A stretch of DNA of 15,778 bases from Cyanobacteria bacterium UBA11153 (GCA_003511885.1 DOIX01000166.1:1-15778), one strand, 5' to 3'; shown: positions 1-8,881, numbered from the stretch's first letter. The notes: generated by a model from the letters alone, not told the origin. Translations and numbers: made by a program.

Positions 1-10
1 ATGTGGCGGT

Positions 11-19
11 TGCTATAAT
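11..19 (+). promoter_or_regulatory. Candidate extended -10 promoter for the DUF362 gene
   Basis: TGCTATAAT matches the extended -10 consensus TGnTATAAT exactly. A start of transcription near position 26 would give a leader of about 100 nt before the gene at 126. A -35 box would fall at or beyond the window edge, so it cannot be judged. This is a sequence match only. Confidence 0.4.
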
Positions 20-125
20 AGCTAGCGTAACACCGTCAGGGTATTGTAAATATTTAACTTGGCAGGGCAAAGAAAACATGCCCCCACCCCTAACCTCTCA
101 CCATCTCACCCTGAAGCTCTAATTT

Positions 126-1085
126 ATGTCCACCGTTAGTTTAATTCGTGCCGATTCCTACTCTCACCAAAATCTCAGATCCTCTTTAGAAAAATTACTG
201 CAACCGTTAGGAGGGATGGAGGCTTTTGTCAAAAGTGGCGATCGCGTCCTCCTTAAACCTAATCTTCTCACAGCAGCACGTTCCGGCAAAGAATGTATCA
301 CTCGTGGTGAAATCGTTTACTGTGTCGCCCAACTAGTGCAAGAAGCAGGAGGGAAACCATTTTTGGGAGATAGCCCAGCTTTTGGTAGTGCCAAGGGCGT
401 TGCCGCAGCTAATGGTTATTTACCAATGATGGCAGAACTAAATATACCTATTGTGGAATTTCACGGTCATCGTTACCAATCTCTCAGCCAGAATTTTCAT
501 TATTTGCGACTCTCGAAAGAAGCAATGGATGCCGATGTTGTAATTAACTTACCTAAAGTAAAATCTCATGCCCAATTAACCGTCACCCTAGGTGTTAAAA
601 ACCTATTTGGTTGCGTCCCTGGTAAAATGAAAGCCTGGTGGCATAGCGAAGCTGGTAAAGATTCCCTCCGTTTCGGTGAAATGTTAGTAGAAACAGCACG
701 AGCCATCAATCCACAATTAACAATTATTGATGGAATTATTGGTCATGAAGGAAACGGCCCTAGTGGTGGAGAACCCCGACAATTGAATGTATTAGGAGCA
801 TCAAGTAATGTATTTGCACTAGATCGTGCTATGGTAGAAATTCTCAATCTAGATCCCAATCAAATCCCTACTCTAGCAGCCGCGATCGAATTAGGATTAA
901 GTCCTAATTTAGAAACTATTAACTTTCCTCACCTTAAACCAGAGGATTTAAAAGTATTAGATTGGAAATTGCCAGATACCCTCATGCCAATTGATTTCGG
1001 GATGCCCCGCTTACTGAGATCTACCTTTAAACATCTTTATATTCGCTTTATTAAAGAACCCATTAGAGTTTATTCTAGCCGTTGA
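126..1085 (+). CDS. DUF362 domain-containing protein
   Basis: This 319-residue soluble protein belongs to the DUF362 family. Conserved stretches are visible: LLKPNLL (residues 42-48), GDSPAFGSAK (81-90), the INLPKVKSHAQLTVTLGVKN block (140-159), and a glycine-rich DGIIGHEGNGPSGG segment (202-215). Some DUF362 proteins carry an added ferredoxin domain with CxxCxxC clusters. This one has none, so it is a stand-alone DUF362 module. The biochemical role of the family is not settled and I assign none. The ATG at 126 is in good register with the family N-terminus (TVSLIRA). No clear Shine-Dalgarno lies upstream, which is common in cyanobacteria. It converges with the gene on the minus strand, leaving only 16 bp between the two stop codons. 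Confidence 0.85.
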   Translation: MSTVSLIRADSYSHQNLRSSLEKLLQPLGGMEAFVKSGDRVLLKPNLLTAARSGKECITRGEIVYCVAQLVQEAGGKPFLGDSPAFGSAKGVAAANGYLPMMAELNIPIVEFHGHRYQSLSQNFHYLRLSKEAMDADVVINLPKVKSHAQLTVTLGVKNLFGCVPGKMKAWWHSEAGKDSLRFGEMLVETARAINPQLTIIDGIIGHEGNGPSGGEPRQLNVLGASSNVFALDRAMVEILNLDPNQIPTLAAAIELGLSPNLETINFPHLKPEDLKVLDWKLPDTLMPIDFGMPRLLRSTFKHLYIRFIKEPIRVYSSR

Positions 1086-1101
1086 AAATTTTCAGCAAGC
1101 C

Positions 1102-2025
1102 CTAATTATCTGGATTTTTGCTATTAGATTTACGAATAATCCAATAACTCAGAGATAAAGAGAAAACGGCTAAAGCTAAACCAATAATATCAATTCCTTC
1201 AGTTTTCTTTAAATCCAGAATTATAATTTTTCTGGCGACAGCAATTAAAGAAGTAACAATGACAAGCTCAACTTGAACAACATGCTTGCGGAGATAAGCG
1301 GTAATATTTTCTAAAATTTCCAAAGCAATTAGAACATTGAGAAATAAACCAAAAAATTCAAATAGGTTTTTATTAAAGAAACCCATTGGCGAAACAAATA
1401 GTTGTTGAGATAGTATGACAATTAGGTCAAAAACAGCTACCAGAATTACCCCTACCATCACGAGAGACAAAATCTTAGAAATTATGGTCTCTATAGATTC
1501 TATGTTATGGAGGAATGAGTCATCTTCCCAACTACCTTTCAAAAAGAAAAAGATTTTCTTGATAATTTTTTTGATTCGCTGCATAGTTCTAGACAAAAAA
1601 CCATCCTCAATGTTATTGTACAGCAATCTTACCCAAACCCAACCAATCAAACTCCCGATGAAGTAGGGCGGGAAATCTGTCCATGTGAAAGAATTACCCA
1701 ACACAAGTCGCCCAGGTAATGTACCTCGCAATTCTTGCAGCCATGGAGGTTGCCAAAGCTGGAGAAATTCCACTCCACAGGTAAATAAAAATACTCCAAT
1801 TGCTGTCCAAGTTAGGGAAGCTTTGGGATAAAGGAATAAAAAAAACAGAACCCAAAATATTTGATAGGCAATCGCACCTACAGAGTCATTAATCCATCCC
1901 CATTCCGTAGGTAGTCCCTGGTAAAATCTGACAGCGTAACCTAGAGGTATAATCAGAATGATGTTAATGAGTAAGATCAAGCGATATTTCAGTAAGTTTT
2001 GAGATGGAGGAGATGGTAAATTCAT
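1102..2025 (-). CDS. Membrane protein: DUF2809-like half joined to PsiE-like half
   Basis: This 307-residue integral membrane protein reads as two joined families. Residues 1-135 carry about four membrane segments (roughly 15-33, 48-66, 71-88, 118-135). The signature EFLQLWQPPWLQELRGT and the following L-G-x-S-F-x-W-x-D-F are typical of DUF2809. A basic linker (148-165, rich in Lys and Arg) follows. Residues 183-297 hold about four more segments, with FFGLFLNVLIALEILENITA and RKHVVQVELVIVTSLIAVAR resembling the phosphate-starvation-inducible PsiE family. One uninterrupted frame covers both halves. PsiE itself has no known activity, and the name records only its induction in E. coli. The start at 2025 has AGGA just 2 nt upstream, which is very close, so translation might begin elsewhere. 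I infer a real fusion; no database search was possible. Confidence 0.75.
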   Translation of the reverse strand: MNLPSPPSQNLLKYRLILLINIILIIPLGYAVRFYQGLPTEWGWINDSVGAIAYQIFWVLFFLFLYPKASLTWTAIGVFLFTCGVEFLQLWQPPWLQELRGTLPGRLVLGNSFTWTDFPPYFIGSLIGWVWVRLLYNNIEDGFLSRTMQRIKKIIKKIFFFLKGSWEDDSFLHNIESIETIISKILSLVMVGVILVAVFDLIVILSQQLFVSPMGFFNKNLFEFFGLFLNVLIALEILENITAYLRKHVVQVELVIVTSLIAVARKIIILDLKKTEGIDIIGLALAVFSLSLSYWIIRKSNSKNPDN

Positions 2026-2257
2026 GATCCTGGTGGCTTTTGGAAATTACTCTCTTGGCGTTGACATGGTATAGCAGTTGACAATTTTCAATTCTTGGAT
2101 GGTAATCAAACTGTTGATGATACAGGAATGGTGAATTATTAACAAGTAAATTTTCTAACCTCAATGGGTAGTGCTATGTTAAAAAACACAAATATAGGAA
2201 GACACCAAGGAAGAGAGATGCTAGTATACAGAAAAGAGAATAGCAATGACAATGGTT

Positions 2258-2261
2258 GGAG
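2258..2261 (+). promoter_or_regulatory. Ribosome binding site of the methyltransferase gene
   Basis: GGAG lies 9 nt before the ATG at 2271 and supports that start. The 245-bp spacer 2026-2270 has no other feature that I can support; two TTGACA hexamers (2061 and 2078) lack convincing -10 partners. Confidence 0.5.
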
Positions 2262-2270
2262 AATTAGTTA

Positions 2271-3068
2271 ATGTCAGATCGTTGCTGGGACAGTAATTTA
2301 TACGAAAATAAACATGGATTTGTTTGGCAATATGGGGAAGCATTACTAGAGTTGTTATCGCCTCAACCAGGGGAAAGGATACTAGATTTAGGTTGCGGCA
2401 CTGGACAATTGATGGCAAAAATTGCGATGCTGCTTCGCGGGCAAGAAGCGATCGCAGATGCTAAGATCCAGGGGATTGATAATTCTCCCGCGATGATTGA
2501 GAAGGCAAGACAAAATTATCCCAATCTCCAGTTTACTATTGCTGATGCCAGAAACTTTCATCTCGATGAACCATGTGATGCTGTATTTTCCAATGCAGCA
2601 CTTCATTGGATTAAACAACCTGATAGAGCAATCGCCTGTATCTACCAAGCACTAAAACCTGGGGGGCGCTTTGTGGCTGAATTTGGCGGAAAAGGCAATG
2701 TCAAGGCGATCGCTAATTCCTTATACTCTGCTTTGGACGCAATTGGTTGTCCTGCTTCTAGGGAGGTTAATCCTTGGTATTTTCCTAGTATCGGGGAATA
2801 CGCTAATTTATTAGAAGCACAAGGTTTTGATGTCACTTATGCTACTTTATGCGATCGCCTCACTCCCCTGGAAGATGGAGAGATAGGAATGGCAAATTGG
2901 ATTAGGATGTTTGGCAGTAATTTTTTATCGGGATTATCAGATGAACAACAAATAGAAGTAATTAGGTTGGTAGAGGAAGATTTAAAGCCGATTCTCTATA
3001 GAGATTCTAGATGGTTTGCTGACTATCGGAGAATTCGAGTTGTGGCTGTTGTCGCAGTAGACAGTTGA
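2271..3068 (+). CDS. Class I SAM-dependent methyltransferase
   Basis: This 265-residue protein has the Rossmann-type methyltransferase fold, which transfers a methyl group from S-adenosylmethionine. Motif I is LDLGCGTGQL (residues 38-47), the acidic residue for the ribose hydroxyls is in GIDNS (D70), a D-A motif follows at 91-93, and FSNAALHWI (106-114) with LKPGGRFVAEF (128-138) completes the core. The overall pattern resembles trans-aconitate 2-methyltransferase and Methyltransf_11/25 enzymes, but the substrate cannot be read from sequence. The stretch between motif I and D70 is longer than usual and contains GQEAIADA, encoded around a HIP1 octamer (2447-2454), as if a short repeat had widened a surface loop. 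The gene stands alone: its neighbours lie on the other strand. Confidence 0.85.
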   Translation: MSDRCWDSNLYENKHGFVWQYGEALLELLSPQPGERILDLGCGTGQLMAKIAMLLRGQEAIADAKIQGIDNSPAMIEKARQNYPNLQFTIADARNFHLDEPCDAVFSNAALHWIKQPDRAIACIYQALKPGGRFVAEFGGKGNVKAIANSLYSALDAIGCPASREVNPWYFPSIGEYANLLEAQGFDVTYATLCDRLTPLEDGEIGMANWIRMFGSNFLSGLSDEQQIEVIRLVEEDLKPILYRDSRWFADYRRIRVVAVVAVDS

Positions 3069-3147
3069 CAGTTGCGAGGGACCAGGGGCTATTGGCTTGG
3101 GGCTGGCGAAGAACGCTGTCAAATCAATGGACAATGGACAATTGTCA

Positions 3148-3217
<70 letters not shown>

Positions 3218-3244
3218 CTAATAAGAAGACTGTTTCAGTAAACC

Positions 3245-5056
3245 CTACTGAGGATCGATCTTCAATACTGCCATAAATGCCTCTTGAGGTACATCAACTG
3301 TACCAACAGACTTCATCCGTTTTTTCCCTTTGGCTTGCTTTTGCAGGAGTTTCTTCTTGCGGGAGATGTCGCCGCCGTAGCATTTGGCAAGAACATCTTT
3401 ACGCAAGGCAGGAATATGCTCGCTAGCGATGACGCGACTCCCGATGGAGGCTTGGATGGGAATTTTGAATTGGTGACGGGGGATTAACTCTTTAAGTTTT
3501 TCGACTAAGGCGCGACCGACGTTGTAAGCTTTATCTCGGTGGACGATCATAGCTAGGGAGTCAACCATGTCAGCATTAATCAGAATATCCAGTTTGACGA
3601 GAGGATTTTCCCGATAACCGATAATGTGATATTCCATACTGGCATAACCGCGCGATCGCGATTTTAACTGATCGAAAAAGTCTGTTACCACTTCAGCCAA
3701 GGGTAACTCGTAAATTAAGGTTGTCCTCCCTTGGGTTAAATACTTCATATCTTTGAAAACACCCCGCCGATTTTGACATAATTCCATCAGCGTGCCAACA
3801 TAAGTTTCTGGTGCAATCATCTCCACTTGCACGTAAGGTTCCGCAATACTTTCCCTCGCATTGGGGGCTGGTAGGTGACTGGGGTTATCAATTTCAAAAA
3901 CTTCCCCTACAGTAGTCGTAACTTGATAAACCACAGATGGGGCAGTGGCAATTAAATCGAGATTGTATTCCCTCTCCAATCGCTCTTGGACAATTTCCAT
4001 GTGAAGCAATCCTAAAAAGCCGCAACGGAAGCCAAATCCCATCGCACTGGATGTTTCTGGTTCATAATGGAGTGCAGCATCATTAAGCTTTAACTTTTCT
4101 AAAGCTTCCCGTAAATCTTCAAATCGATCCGCATCAATCGGAAACAAGCCACAAAATACCATCGGCTTTGCTTGTGCATAACCAGGTAAAGGAGTTTCCG
4201 CTGGTTTAGCAGCTAAAGTAATCGTATCCCCGACACGAGCATCTTCGACAGTTTTAATCGCCGCAGCCAGATAACCCACCTCCCCGGCATGAAGCTCATC
4301 TACCTGAATTTGGGTAGGAGAGAGAATCCCCAACTCATCAATTTCGTACTCTTTCCCAGATGCCATCAAGCGAACTTTATCGCCTTTTCTCACCGTACCA
4401 TCCACAACACGGAAATAAGCGATCGCACCCCGATACAAATCGTAATAGCTATCGAAAATCAGAGCGCGGAGAGGTTCCTTTACGGTATCCTGTGGGGGAG
4501 GTACGAGATGGACAATCGATTCGAGGATTTCCTCAATGCCAATCCCCTCTTTTGCCGATGCCTCGATTGCTCCGCTACAATCAAGACCAACGATCTCTTC
4601 AATTTCGCCTTTCACCCTTTCTGGTTCCGCACCTGGTAAGTCGATTTTATTGAGAACAGGGATAATTTCCAGATTATGCTCTAATGCTAAGTAAACATTA
4701 GCGAGAGTCTGTGCCTCAACCCCCTGGGAGGCATCCACAACCAGAAGTGCGCCTTCGCAGGCAACTAGCGATCGTGAAACTTCATAGGAAAAATCCACAT
4801 GGCCTGGTGTATCAATTAAATTGAGAACGTATTCCTCACCATCGCTAGCGGTATAATTCATTCGCGCAGCTTGGAGTTTAATCGTAATCCCGCGCTCTCT
4901 TTCCAATTCCATGTTATCCAGGAATTGTTCCTTCATCTCCCTGTCACTGACAGTACCTGTTGTCTGCAACAAACGATCGGCTAAAGTGGATTTTCCATGG
5001 TCAATGTGGGCGATGATGGAAAAGTTACGGATACGAGAGACAGGAACGTCAGTCAT
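3245..5056 (-). CDS. lepA: Elongation factor 4 (ribosomal back-translocase LepA)
   Basis: This 603-residue translational GTPase is full length for LepA/EF4, which acts on the ribosome and can reverse translocation or rescue stalled complexes. The G motifs are all present: G1 AHIDHGKST (16-24), G2 RGIT (55-58), G3 DTPGH (82-86), G4 NKID (136-139). The EF-G-like domains follow, and then the LepA-specific C-terminal domain ending in a Lys-rich [16 protein letters not shown] segment near residues 570-585. The start [22 protein letters not shown] matches the family. No frameshift or missing motif is visible. It is monocistronic: both neighbours are on the other strand, and both flanking spacers hold tandem repeats. 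Confidence 0.98.
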   Translation of the reverse strand: MTDVPVSRIRNFSIIAHIDHGKSTLADRLLQTTGTVSDREMKEQFLDNMELERERGITIKLQAARMNYTASDGEEYVLNLIDTPGHVDFSYEVSRSLVACEGALLVVDASQGVEAQTLANVYLALEHNLEIIPVLNKIDLPGAEPERVKGEIEEIVGLDCSGAIEASAKEGIGIEEILESIVHLVPPPQDTVKEPLRALIFDSYYDLYRGAIAYFRVVDGTVRKGDKVRLMASGKEYEIDELGILSPTQIQVDELHAGEVGYLAAAIKTVEDARVGDTITLAAKPAETPLPGYAQAKPMVFCGLFPIDADRFEDLREALEKLKLNDAALHYEPETSSAMGFGFRCGFLGLLHMEIVQERLEREYNLDLIATAPSVVYQVTTTVGEVFEIDNPSHLPAPNARESIAEPYVQVEMIAPETYVGTLMELCQNRRGVFKDMKYLTQGRTTLIYELPLAEVVTDFFDQLKSRSRGYASMEYHIIGYRENPLVKLDILINADMVDSLAMIVHRDKAYNVGRALVEKLKELIPRHQFKIPIQASIGSRVIASEHIPALRKDVLAKCYGGDISRKKKLLQKQAKGKKRMKSVGTVDVPQEAFMAVLKIDPQ

Positions 5057-5171
5057 GGCAATGGGTAGCGATAGAACAATCTGCGACAGAACATCTGCTT
5101 AATACTTAATGTATTGTAATGTTTCTGTCCATCTGTGGGGAATAGGGAATGGAACAGCGGATGCCGAGGTG

Positions 5172-5234
5172 GGGAGACAAGGGGGACAAGGGGGACAAGG
5201 GAGACAAGGGGGACAAGGGAGACAAGGGGGACAT
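5172..5234. repeat. G-rich 9-bp tandem repeat (GGGGGACAA / GGGAGACAA)
   Basis: Seven copies of a 9-bp unit follow one another, GGGGGACAA alternating with the variant GGGAGACAA, the last one ending in a run of seven T. The G runs on one strand are regularly spaced and could form G-quadruplexes. The array lies upstream of lepA (minus strand) and of the RHH gene (plus strand). Confidence 0.9.
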
Positions 5235-5246
5235 TTTTTTGTCTTT

Positions 5247-5283
5247 CCCTAGCCCCTAGCCCTAGCCCCTAGCCCCTAGCCCC
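5247..5283. repeat. Heptanucleotide tandem repeat (CCCCTAG)
   Basis: About five units of CCCCTAG, one of them shortened by a base, lie just after the 9-bp array. The same heptamer recurs at 13672-13705, so it is a dispersed STRR family in this genome. Confidence 0.85.
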
Positions 5284-5327
5284 AGTTATCGTAAAATGTA
5301 TATACAGGGAACAATAAAAGATAAAAG

Positions 5328-5558
5328 ATGAATAATCCTGCCATACATCGAGAAAATGCTACTGAGAAGGAAGAAATTTCGATCCATTTAGATCCGGAAT
5401 TGTTAGAGGAAATCAAACACCTGACTAACGATCCGAGTAAAGTAATAGAAACGGCGATTCGTCAATGGCTTAGAGGTTCGCGCGATCGCGATGATGAACT
5501 TACTCGCAGCTTGAGACGGAATCCGCCTGTACCGCCGCGAGGCGAATGGAACGATTGA
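5328..5558 (+). CDS. Small ribbon-helix-helix (CopG/CcdA-like) protein
   Basis: This 76-residue protein has the layout of a ribbon-helix-helix DNA-binding protein. Residues 15-24 (EEISIHLDPE) would form the strand and 25-49 the two helices, with the turn at NDPSK before VIETAIRQWL. An Arg/Asp-rich tail ending in PPRGEWND follows. The tail recalls CcdA-type antitoxins, whose C-terminus wraps the toxin, but no toxin frame follows: the next 128 bp are closed in all frames except for a short remnant, and then the histidine kinase begins. It may be an orphan antitoxin or simply a small transcription regulator. A HIP1 octamer lies inside the gene (encoding SRDRD). The start codon ATG at 5328 is preceded by an A-rich stretch without a clear Shine-Dalgarno. 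Confidence 0.7.
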   Translation: MNNPAIHRENATEKEEISIHLDPELLEEIKHLTNDPSKVIETAIRQWLRGSRDRDDELTRSLRRNPPVPPRGEWND

Positions 5559-5686
5559 CAGTGAATTGGGAGAGCATTTGATCCGGATTATTTTGGCTAA
5601 TCCTCCCAAATTTAAGGGGTTGCAGTTTATGCCTGATCGTAACGGTTAGTGTTTTTGTCACGCAGAAGTGTTCGGGTTTACTTCAG

Positions 5687-7405
5687 ATGGATGTTCCGGC
5701 TAATTCCCAAACTATGATATATAGGTCTCCCCATATGGAATTAATTACTGCACAAGGCCAATCTAGCTTTTTGCAGGGATTGGGAGTAGAGTTAGTATTT
5801 ACTCAAGATGGATCGGGTCAGTATCACTCATTTTACTGGCGAAATGCTCAGGAATATGGTCTGACAGAGGAACATGTAGTTGGAGATCGCCTGAAAGATA
5901 CATTTTATCCGATTGCCTTGGAAGCTTACCGAGATCAAATTCAACGAATTTTGGAGAATCGCAATCCTGAACGTTGTATCCATTGGTTTCGGTATAATAA
6001 ACAAAATTTTCCCTTTGAGTTGGCGATTTCTCCAATTTTGGAAGCGGATGGCAAGGCTAACAAAGTATTGGTAATAGGTCATCTTTTGCCCGAATCAGAA
6101 GTGCAAAAGGTTATTGATTCCCTCGTACCTTACAGTCTGGATCCGAATCAAAGACTCCTGACTCAGATTGCTCGCAAAATTCGTCGGACTCTAGATTTAG
6201 ATACGATATGGCAGCAGACGGTAGAAAGTTTGGGGAGAGCAATGCAGGTAAATCGCTGTATTGTATGTTCTTACAAACAAGGAGATGAAGGAGTGAAAGT
6301 GGAGGCAGAATATTGCCATGAGTCTTTCGCTTCAATGCTGGGAAAGCAACTAGAATTAGAGTCTGAACCAGAACTAAAACAGGCACTATTGAGAGCGGAA
6401 CCTGTAGTGGTAGAATCAATCTCTATAGGGGAATTCCAACAACAGTCGATTCTGGTCGTTTCTACTTGCTACAAAGATCAACCTAATGGTTTAATTAGTT
6501 TACACCAATGCGATCGCCGCCGTCAGTGGAGTAATGCCGAAATTGAGCTGGTGCGGGAATTAGCCGAACAAGTGGGAACTGCGATCGCTCATGGTACGCT
6601 GTACAAGGAATTAGAAATTGCTACAGAGCAAGCCGAAGAAGCATCCCGCCTCAAAAGTGAATTTCTCGCCAATACCTCCCACGAATTACGCACTCCTCTC
6701 AATGGCATGATTGGGTTTCTCCGGTTAGTAATTGACGAGGTAGCAGACGATCCTGAAGAGGAAAAGGAATTTATTCAGGAAGCCCATAATTCCGCAATCC
6801 ATCTGCTTAATATTATTAACGATATCTTGGATATTGCTAAGATTGAAGCGGGCAAAATGGAGCTGGAATTAGGCCCCCAGGAACTCGATTCTCTATTTAA
6901 AAAAGTTTACGACTTACAAAAACAACAAGCCCAACAGAAAAATCTGACTCTCACCATTGAAATGCCTCGAAATCTTGAAGGAATTACTGTATATAGTAAC
7001 TATCAGCGACTGCTTCAAGTATTGTTAAATTTAGTTGGCAATGCCATTAAATTTACTGAGGAAGGTGGCGTTACTATCAGTGCAGAAGCAATTCGGCAAA
7101 CAGTCAAATTTAAAGATGAGGAATTACCGGGTTACGTGAAAGTCCGAGTTGCCGATACAGGCATTGGGGTTTCTCTTGATAAACAAGATAAACTTTTTCA
7201 ATCCTTCAGTCAGGTGCATAGCGGATTAAACCGTCCCTACGGGGGTACGGGTTTGGGACTGGCAATTTCCCAAAAACTGGTGGAAACGATGGGTGGTGTC
7301 ATGAACTTTTTTAGTATGGGCGAGGGATTGGGTTCGACAGTTACCTTTACTGTACCATTGTTTCAAGATCCAGTAGTGAGATCGGAAGTGAGGGAGGATT
7401 ATTAA
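5687..7405 (+). CDS. PAS-GAF sensor histidine kinase
   Basis: This 572-residue kinase has no membrane segment and should sense a cytoplasmic signal. A PAS-like domain covers about 37-133 and a GAF domain about 155-303, with TAIAHGTLYKELE leading into a short coiled coil. The HisKA domain follows, with phosphoacceptor His332 in NTSHELRTPLNG. The HATPase domain has its N box around N448 and N452 (NLVGNAIKFT), the G1 box DTGIG (490-494), the F box (KLFQSFSQ, 502-509) and the G2 box GGTGLGL (519-525). No receiver domain is fused and no response regulator lies nearby, so its partner is elsewhere. The GAF Cys residues (191, 194, 210) could be tested for bilin attachment, but they lack a canonical phytochrome context. 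The in-frame stop at 5579 bounds the N-terminus; ATGs at 5714 and 5735 are alternatives. Confidence 0.93.
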   Translation: MDVPANSQTMIYRSPHMELITAQGQSSFLQGLGVELVFTQDGSGQYHSFYWRNAQEYGLTEEHVVGDRLKDTFYPIALEAYRDQIQRILENRNPERCIHWFRYNKQNFPFELAISPILEADGKANKVLVIGHLLPESEVQKVIDSLVPYSLDPNQRLLTQIARKIRRTLDLDTIWQQTVESLGRAMQVNRCIVCSYKQGDEGVKVEAEYCHESFASMLGKQLELESEPELKQALLRAEPVVVESISIGEFQQQSILVVSTCYKDQPNGLISLHQCDRRRQWSNAEIELVRELAEQVGTAIAHGTLYKELEIATEQAEEASRLKSEFLANTSHELRTPLNGMIGFLRLVIDEVADDPEEEKEFIQEAHNSAIHLLNIINDILDIAKIEAGKMELELGPQELDSLFKKVYDLQKQQAQQKNLTLTIEMPRNLEGITVYSNYQRLLQVLLNLVGNAIKFTEEGGVTISAEAIRQTVKFKDEELPGYVKVRVADTGIGVSLDKQDKLFQSFSQVHSGLNRPYGGTGLGLAISQKLVETMGGVMNFFSMGEGLGSTVTFTVPLFQDPVVRSEVREDY

Positions 7406-7474
7406 CTGGAGTCAGTCAGGCCAGACTAAGCGAAGTTTTGTAAACTAGAAATAGTTAACTTGACGAAGGCGATT

Positions 7475-8125
7475 ATGACTGAGCAAAAAAGTGCTATTGA
7501 GTTGTTTCAGACGGCTTACGAAAATCGGTATACCTGGGATGAAAATTTCCCTGGTTATAGTGCGGATTTGCAAATTAAGCAGGGGGATGAAGTCTACAGC
7601 GGTAGCGTGCGCATTAATGGCGATTTGACGGTTGAAGTTACCGGATTTACTGATGAGAAGGTGCAGGAAAGCGTCTATAACCAAATGCGGGATATAGTCA
7701 CTCACCGCAAACGCTCATCTTTTGCCCAAGCACATGGTAAAAATGAGTTTAGTTTGGGAGAAACTGATAGTACTGGTGCTGTGGAAATTTTGGTAACGGG
7801 CGATGCCATGGGTTCCAATTATAAGGTACGGGGAAAGGAAATTTCTCAGGTGAGCAGGGTAATGGGACCGATGGCATTCACCATTAATACTAATAGTAGT
7901 TTAGATACGGGAGAAGGTTATATTTCTTCTGGTTACAATGCAATTTTTCGCAATGCGAAGACTGGTGAATTGAAGGGTAAGCGGGAATTTCAAGATACTT
8001 TTGCAAAGTTTGGCGATTATTATATAATGACTCACCAAGTTGTCGAGGCAATTGACGGAGATTCCCGGATTACGACTGAGTTCACTTTTTCTAATATTAG
8101 GCTATTGGCGATGGCTACAGTGTAA
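7475..8125 (+). CDS. DUF3386 family protein
   Basis: This 216-residue protein fits DUF3386, a family found mainly in cyanobacteria and without a known function. It shows the expected N-terminus (AIELFQTAYENRYTWDENF), a central beta-rich region (YSGSVRINGDL, then EVTGF), and a C-terminal half rich in short strands. It has no signal peptide or membrane segment, so it is probably soluble and cytoplasmic. An in-frame TTG at 7460 would add five residues, but the ATG at 7475 has AAGG 6 nt upstream and fits the family start better. It follows the histidine kinase on the same strand after 69 bp, so read-through from the kinase gene is possible. A hairpin sits 7 bp after its stop. Confidence 0.85.
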   Translation: MTEQKSAIELFQTAYENRYTWDENFPGYSADLQIKQGDEVYSGSVRINGDLTVEVTGFTDEKVQESVYNQMRDIVTHRKRSSFAQAHGKNEFSLGETDSTGAVEILVTGDAMGSNYKVRGKEISQVSRVMGPMAFTINTNSSLDTGEGYISSGYNAIFRNAKTGELKGKREFQDTFAKFGDYYIMTHQVVEAIDGDSRITTEFTFSNIRLLAMATV

Positions 8126-8132
8126 TTGCACC

Positions 8133-8165
8133 AGATACCTGACTTCTTCAAGAAGTCGGGTATCT
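8133..8165 (+). terminator. Hairpin after the DUF3386 gene
   Basis: Two 16-nt arms (8133-8148 and 8150-8165) are complementary with one G-U pair around a one-base centre. The core is GACTTCTT / AAGAAGTC. The stem directly follows the stop codon at 8125 and may end transcription or stabilise the 3' end. The nearest T run (8187-8193) lies inside the adjacent MITE, so it is not a classical intrinsic terminator. Confidence 0.6.
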
Positions 8166-8167
8166 AA

Positions 8168-8317
8168 CTGGAGTTTAGACTAAATCTTTTTTTGTAGCCT
8201 AAAACCATTGCTATATAAGGTTTACAGCTTATAAGAATTAAAATCATTGACAACTCCTCAAAGTCTTATCCAGAGAGGCTTTGGTGAATTAGGAGGTGAA
8301 ATTAGTCTAAAGTCCAG
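8168..8317. mobile_element. 150-bp MITE-like element, copy 1
   Basis: The element has 16-bp terminal inverted repeats, CTGGAGTTTAGACTAA and TTAGTCTAAAGTCCAG, which differ at one position. It is flanked by the 6-bp direct repeat ATCTAA (8162-8167 and 8318-8323). A second copy at 15245-15394 has the same length and differs at only two bases. It has no coding capacity. The interior can fold: TATAAG / CTTATA (8214-8219, 8228-8233), CAAAGTCT / AGGCTTTG (8259-8266, 8276-8283), and CTCCT / AGGAG (8254-8258, 8291-8295) enclosing the latter. Near its right end it carries AGGAGGTGA, a perfect Shine-Dalgarno sequence. Confidence 0.85.
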
Positions 8318-8332
8318 ATCTAAAATTGCCAG

Positions 8333-8872
8333 CTATTCTCCTGATAAATCAGGGATATAAATTTGCCGCAAATCTTCTATATTACTGACGCTTTGCACCC
8401 CGTTACAAATTCCTTACAATAATTATACATACTGTCAAGCAAAATTTGTCTCATCTGCTGTTGGCTTTGTTGTATTCCTTCTTCGATTCCTTTTCTAATG
8501 CCAATTCTCTCTACACTAGTAATGTACGGCATCCTTTGTTCCTCCTGAAAGTTACGCAACTTCTGCCAAAATTCTTGTTCTAACTCTTCTGGTAAACTCA
8601 TCACCCAATCGATGAAACTGAAGAGATTAATGATATCTTCTATTCCGTAACCTTTTTCATACAGTTGTCTAGTTAGGATTAGTTTCCATTCTTTACGCTT
8701 ATTGCGATTAGATTTGGTTTCTTGAGCTTTGAGATGAGCCATCACAACGATAGCAAACGGGTTGGGATTTAACTCCAACGCTTGCCACTCCTGTTGATAG
8801 TCTAGCACTTTCACCACCGGAAAGCGAAATCCCACTTCACAGCCAAATAACTGATGGAATAGTGCGTTTTTA
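8333..8872 (-). pseudogene. Remnant of an Rpn/PD-(D/E)XK nuclease-type transposase-like gene
   Basis: The longest frame here is 152 codons (8377-8835). It matches the C-terminal half of the large cyanobacterial family often named Rpn, DUF4351 or PD-(D/E)XK nuclease family transposase. Diagnostic stretches are GFRFPVVKVLDY, NPFAIVVMAHLKAQET, LYEKGYGIEDIINLFSFIDWVMSLPEELE and MPYITSVERIGIRKGIEEGI. Similarity continues upstream without a start codon (FHQLFGCEVGFRFP, to about 8872) and then stops, so the nuclease half is missing. At the other end the frame closes early at 8377, while another frame continues as SVSNIEDLRQIYIP to a stop at 8333, which indicates a frameshift. It is therefore a fragment, not a working gene. 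A palindromic repeat adjoins its broken 5' end and MITE copy 1 lies just past its 3' end. Confidence 0.8.
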
Positions 8873-8881
8873 AACCTGGAA

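Noticed and set aside
2061..2106. TTGACA hexamers as a promoter for the methyltransferase
   Set aside because: The best -10 candidate at 17-bp spacing is GGTAAT, a weak match, and the distance to the gene is long.
5528..5653. Short frame reading LGEHLIRIILANPPKFKG between the RHH gene and the kinase
   Set aside because: It lacks a start codon and follows a TGA stop; too short to call a toxin remnant.
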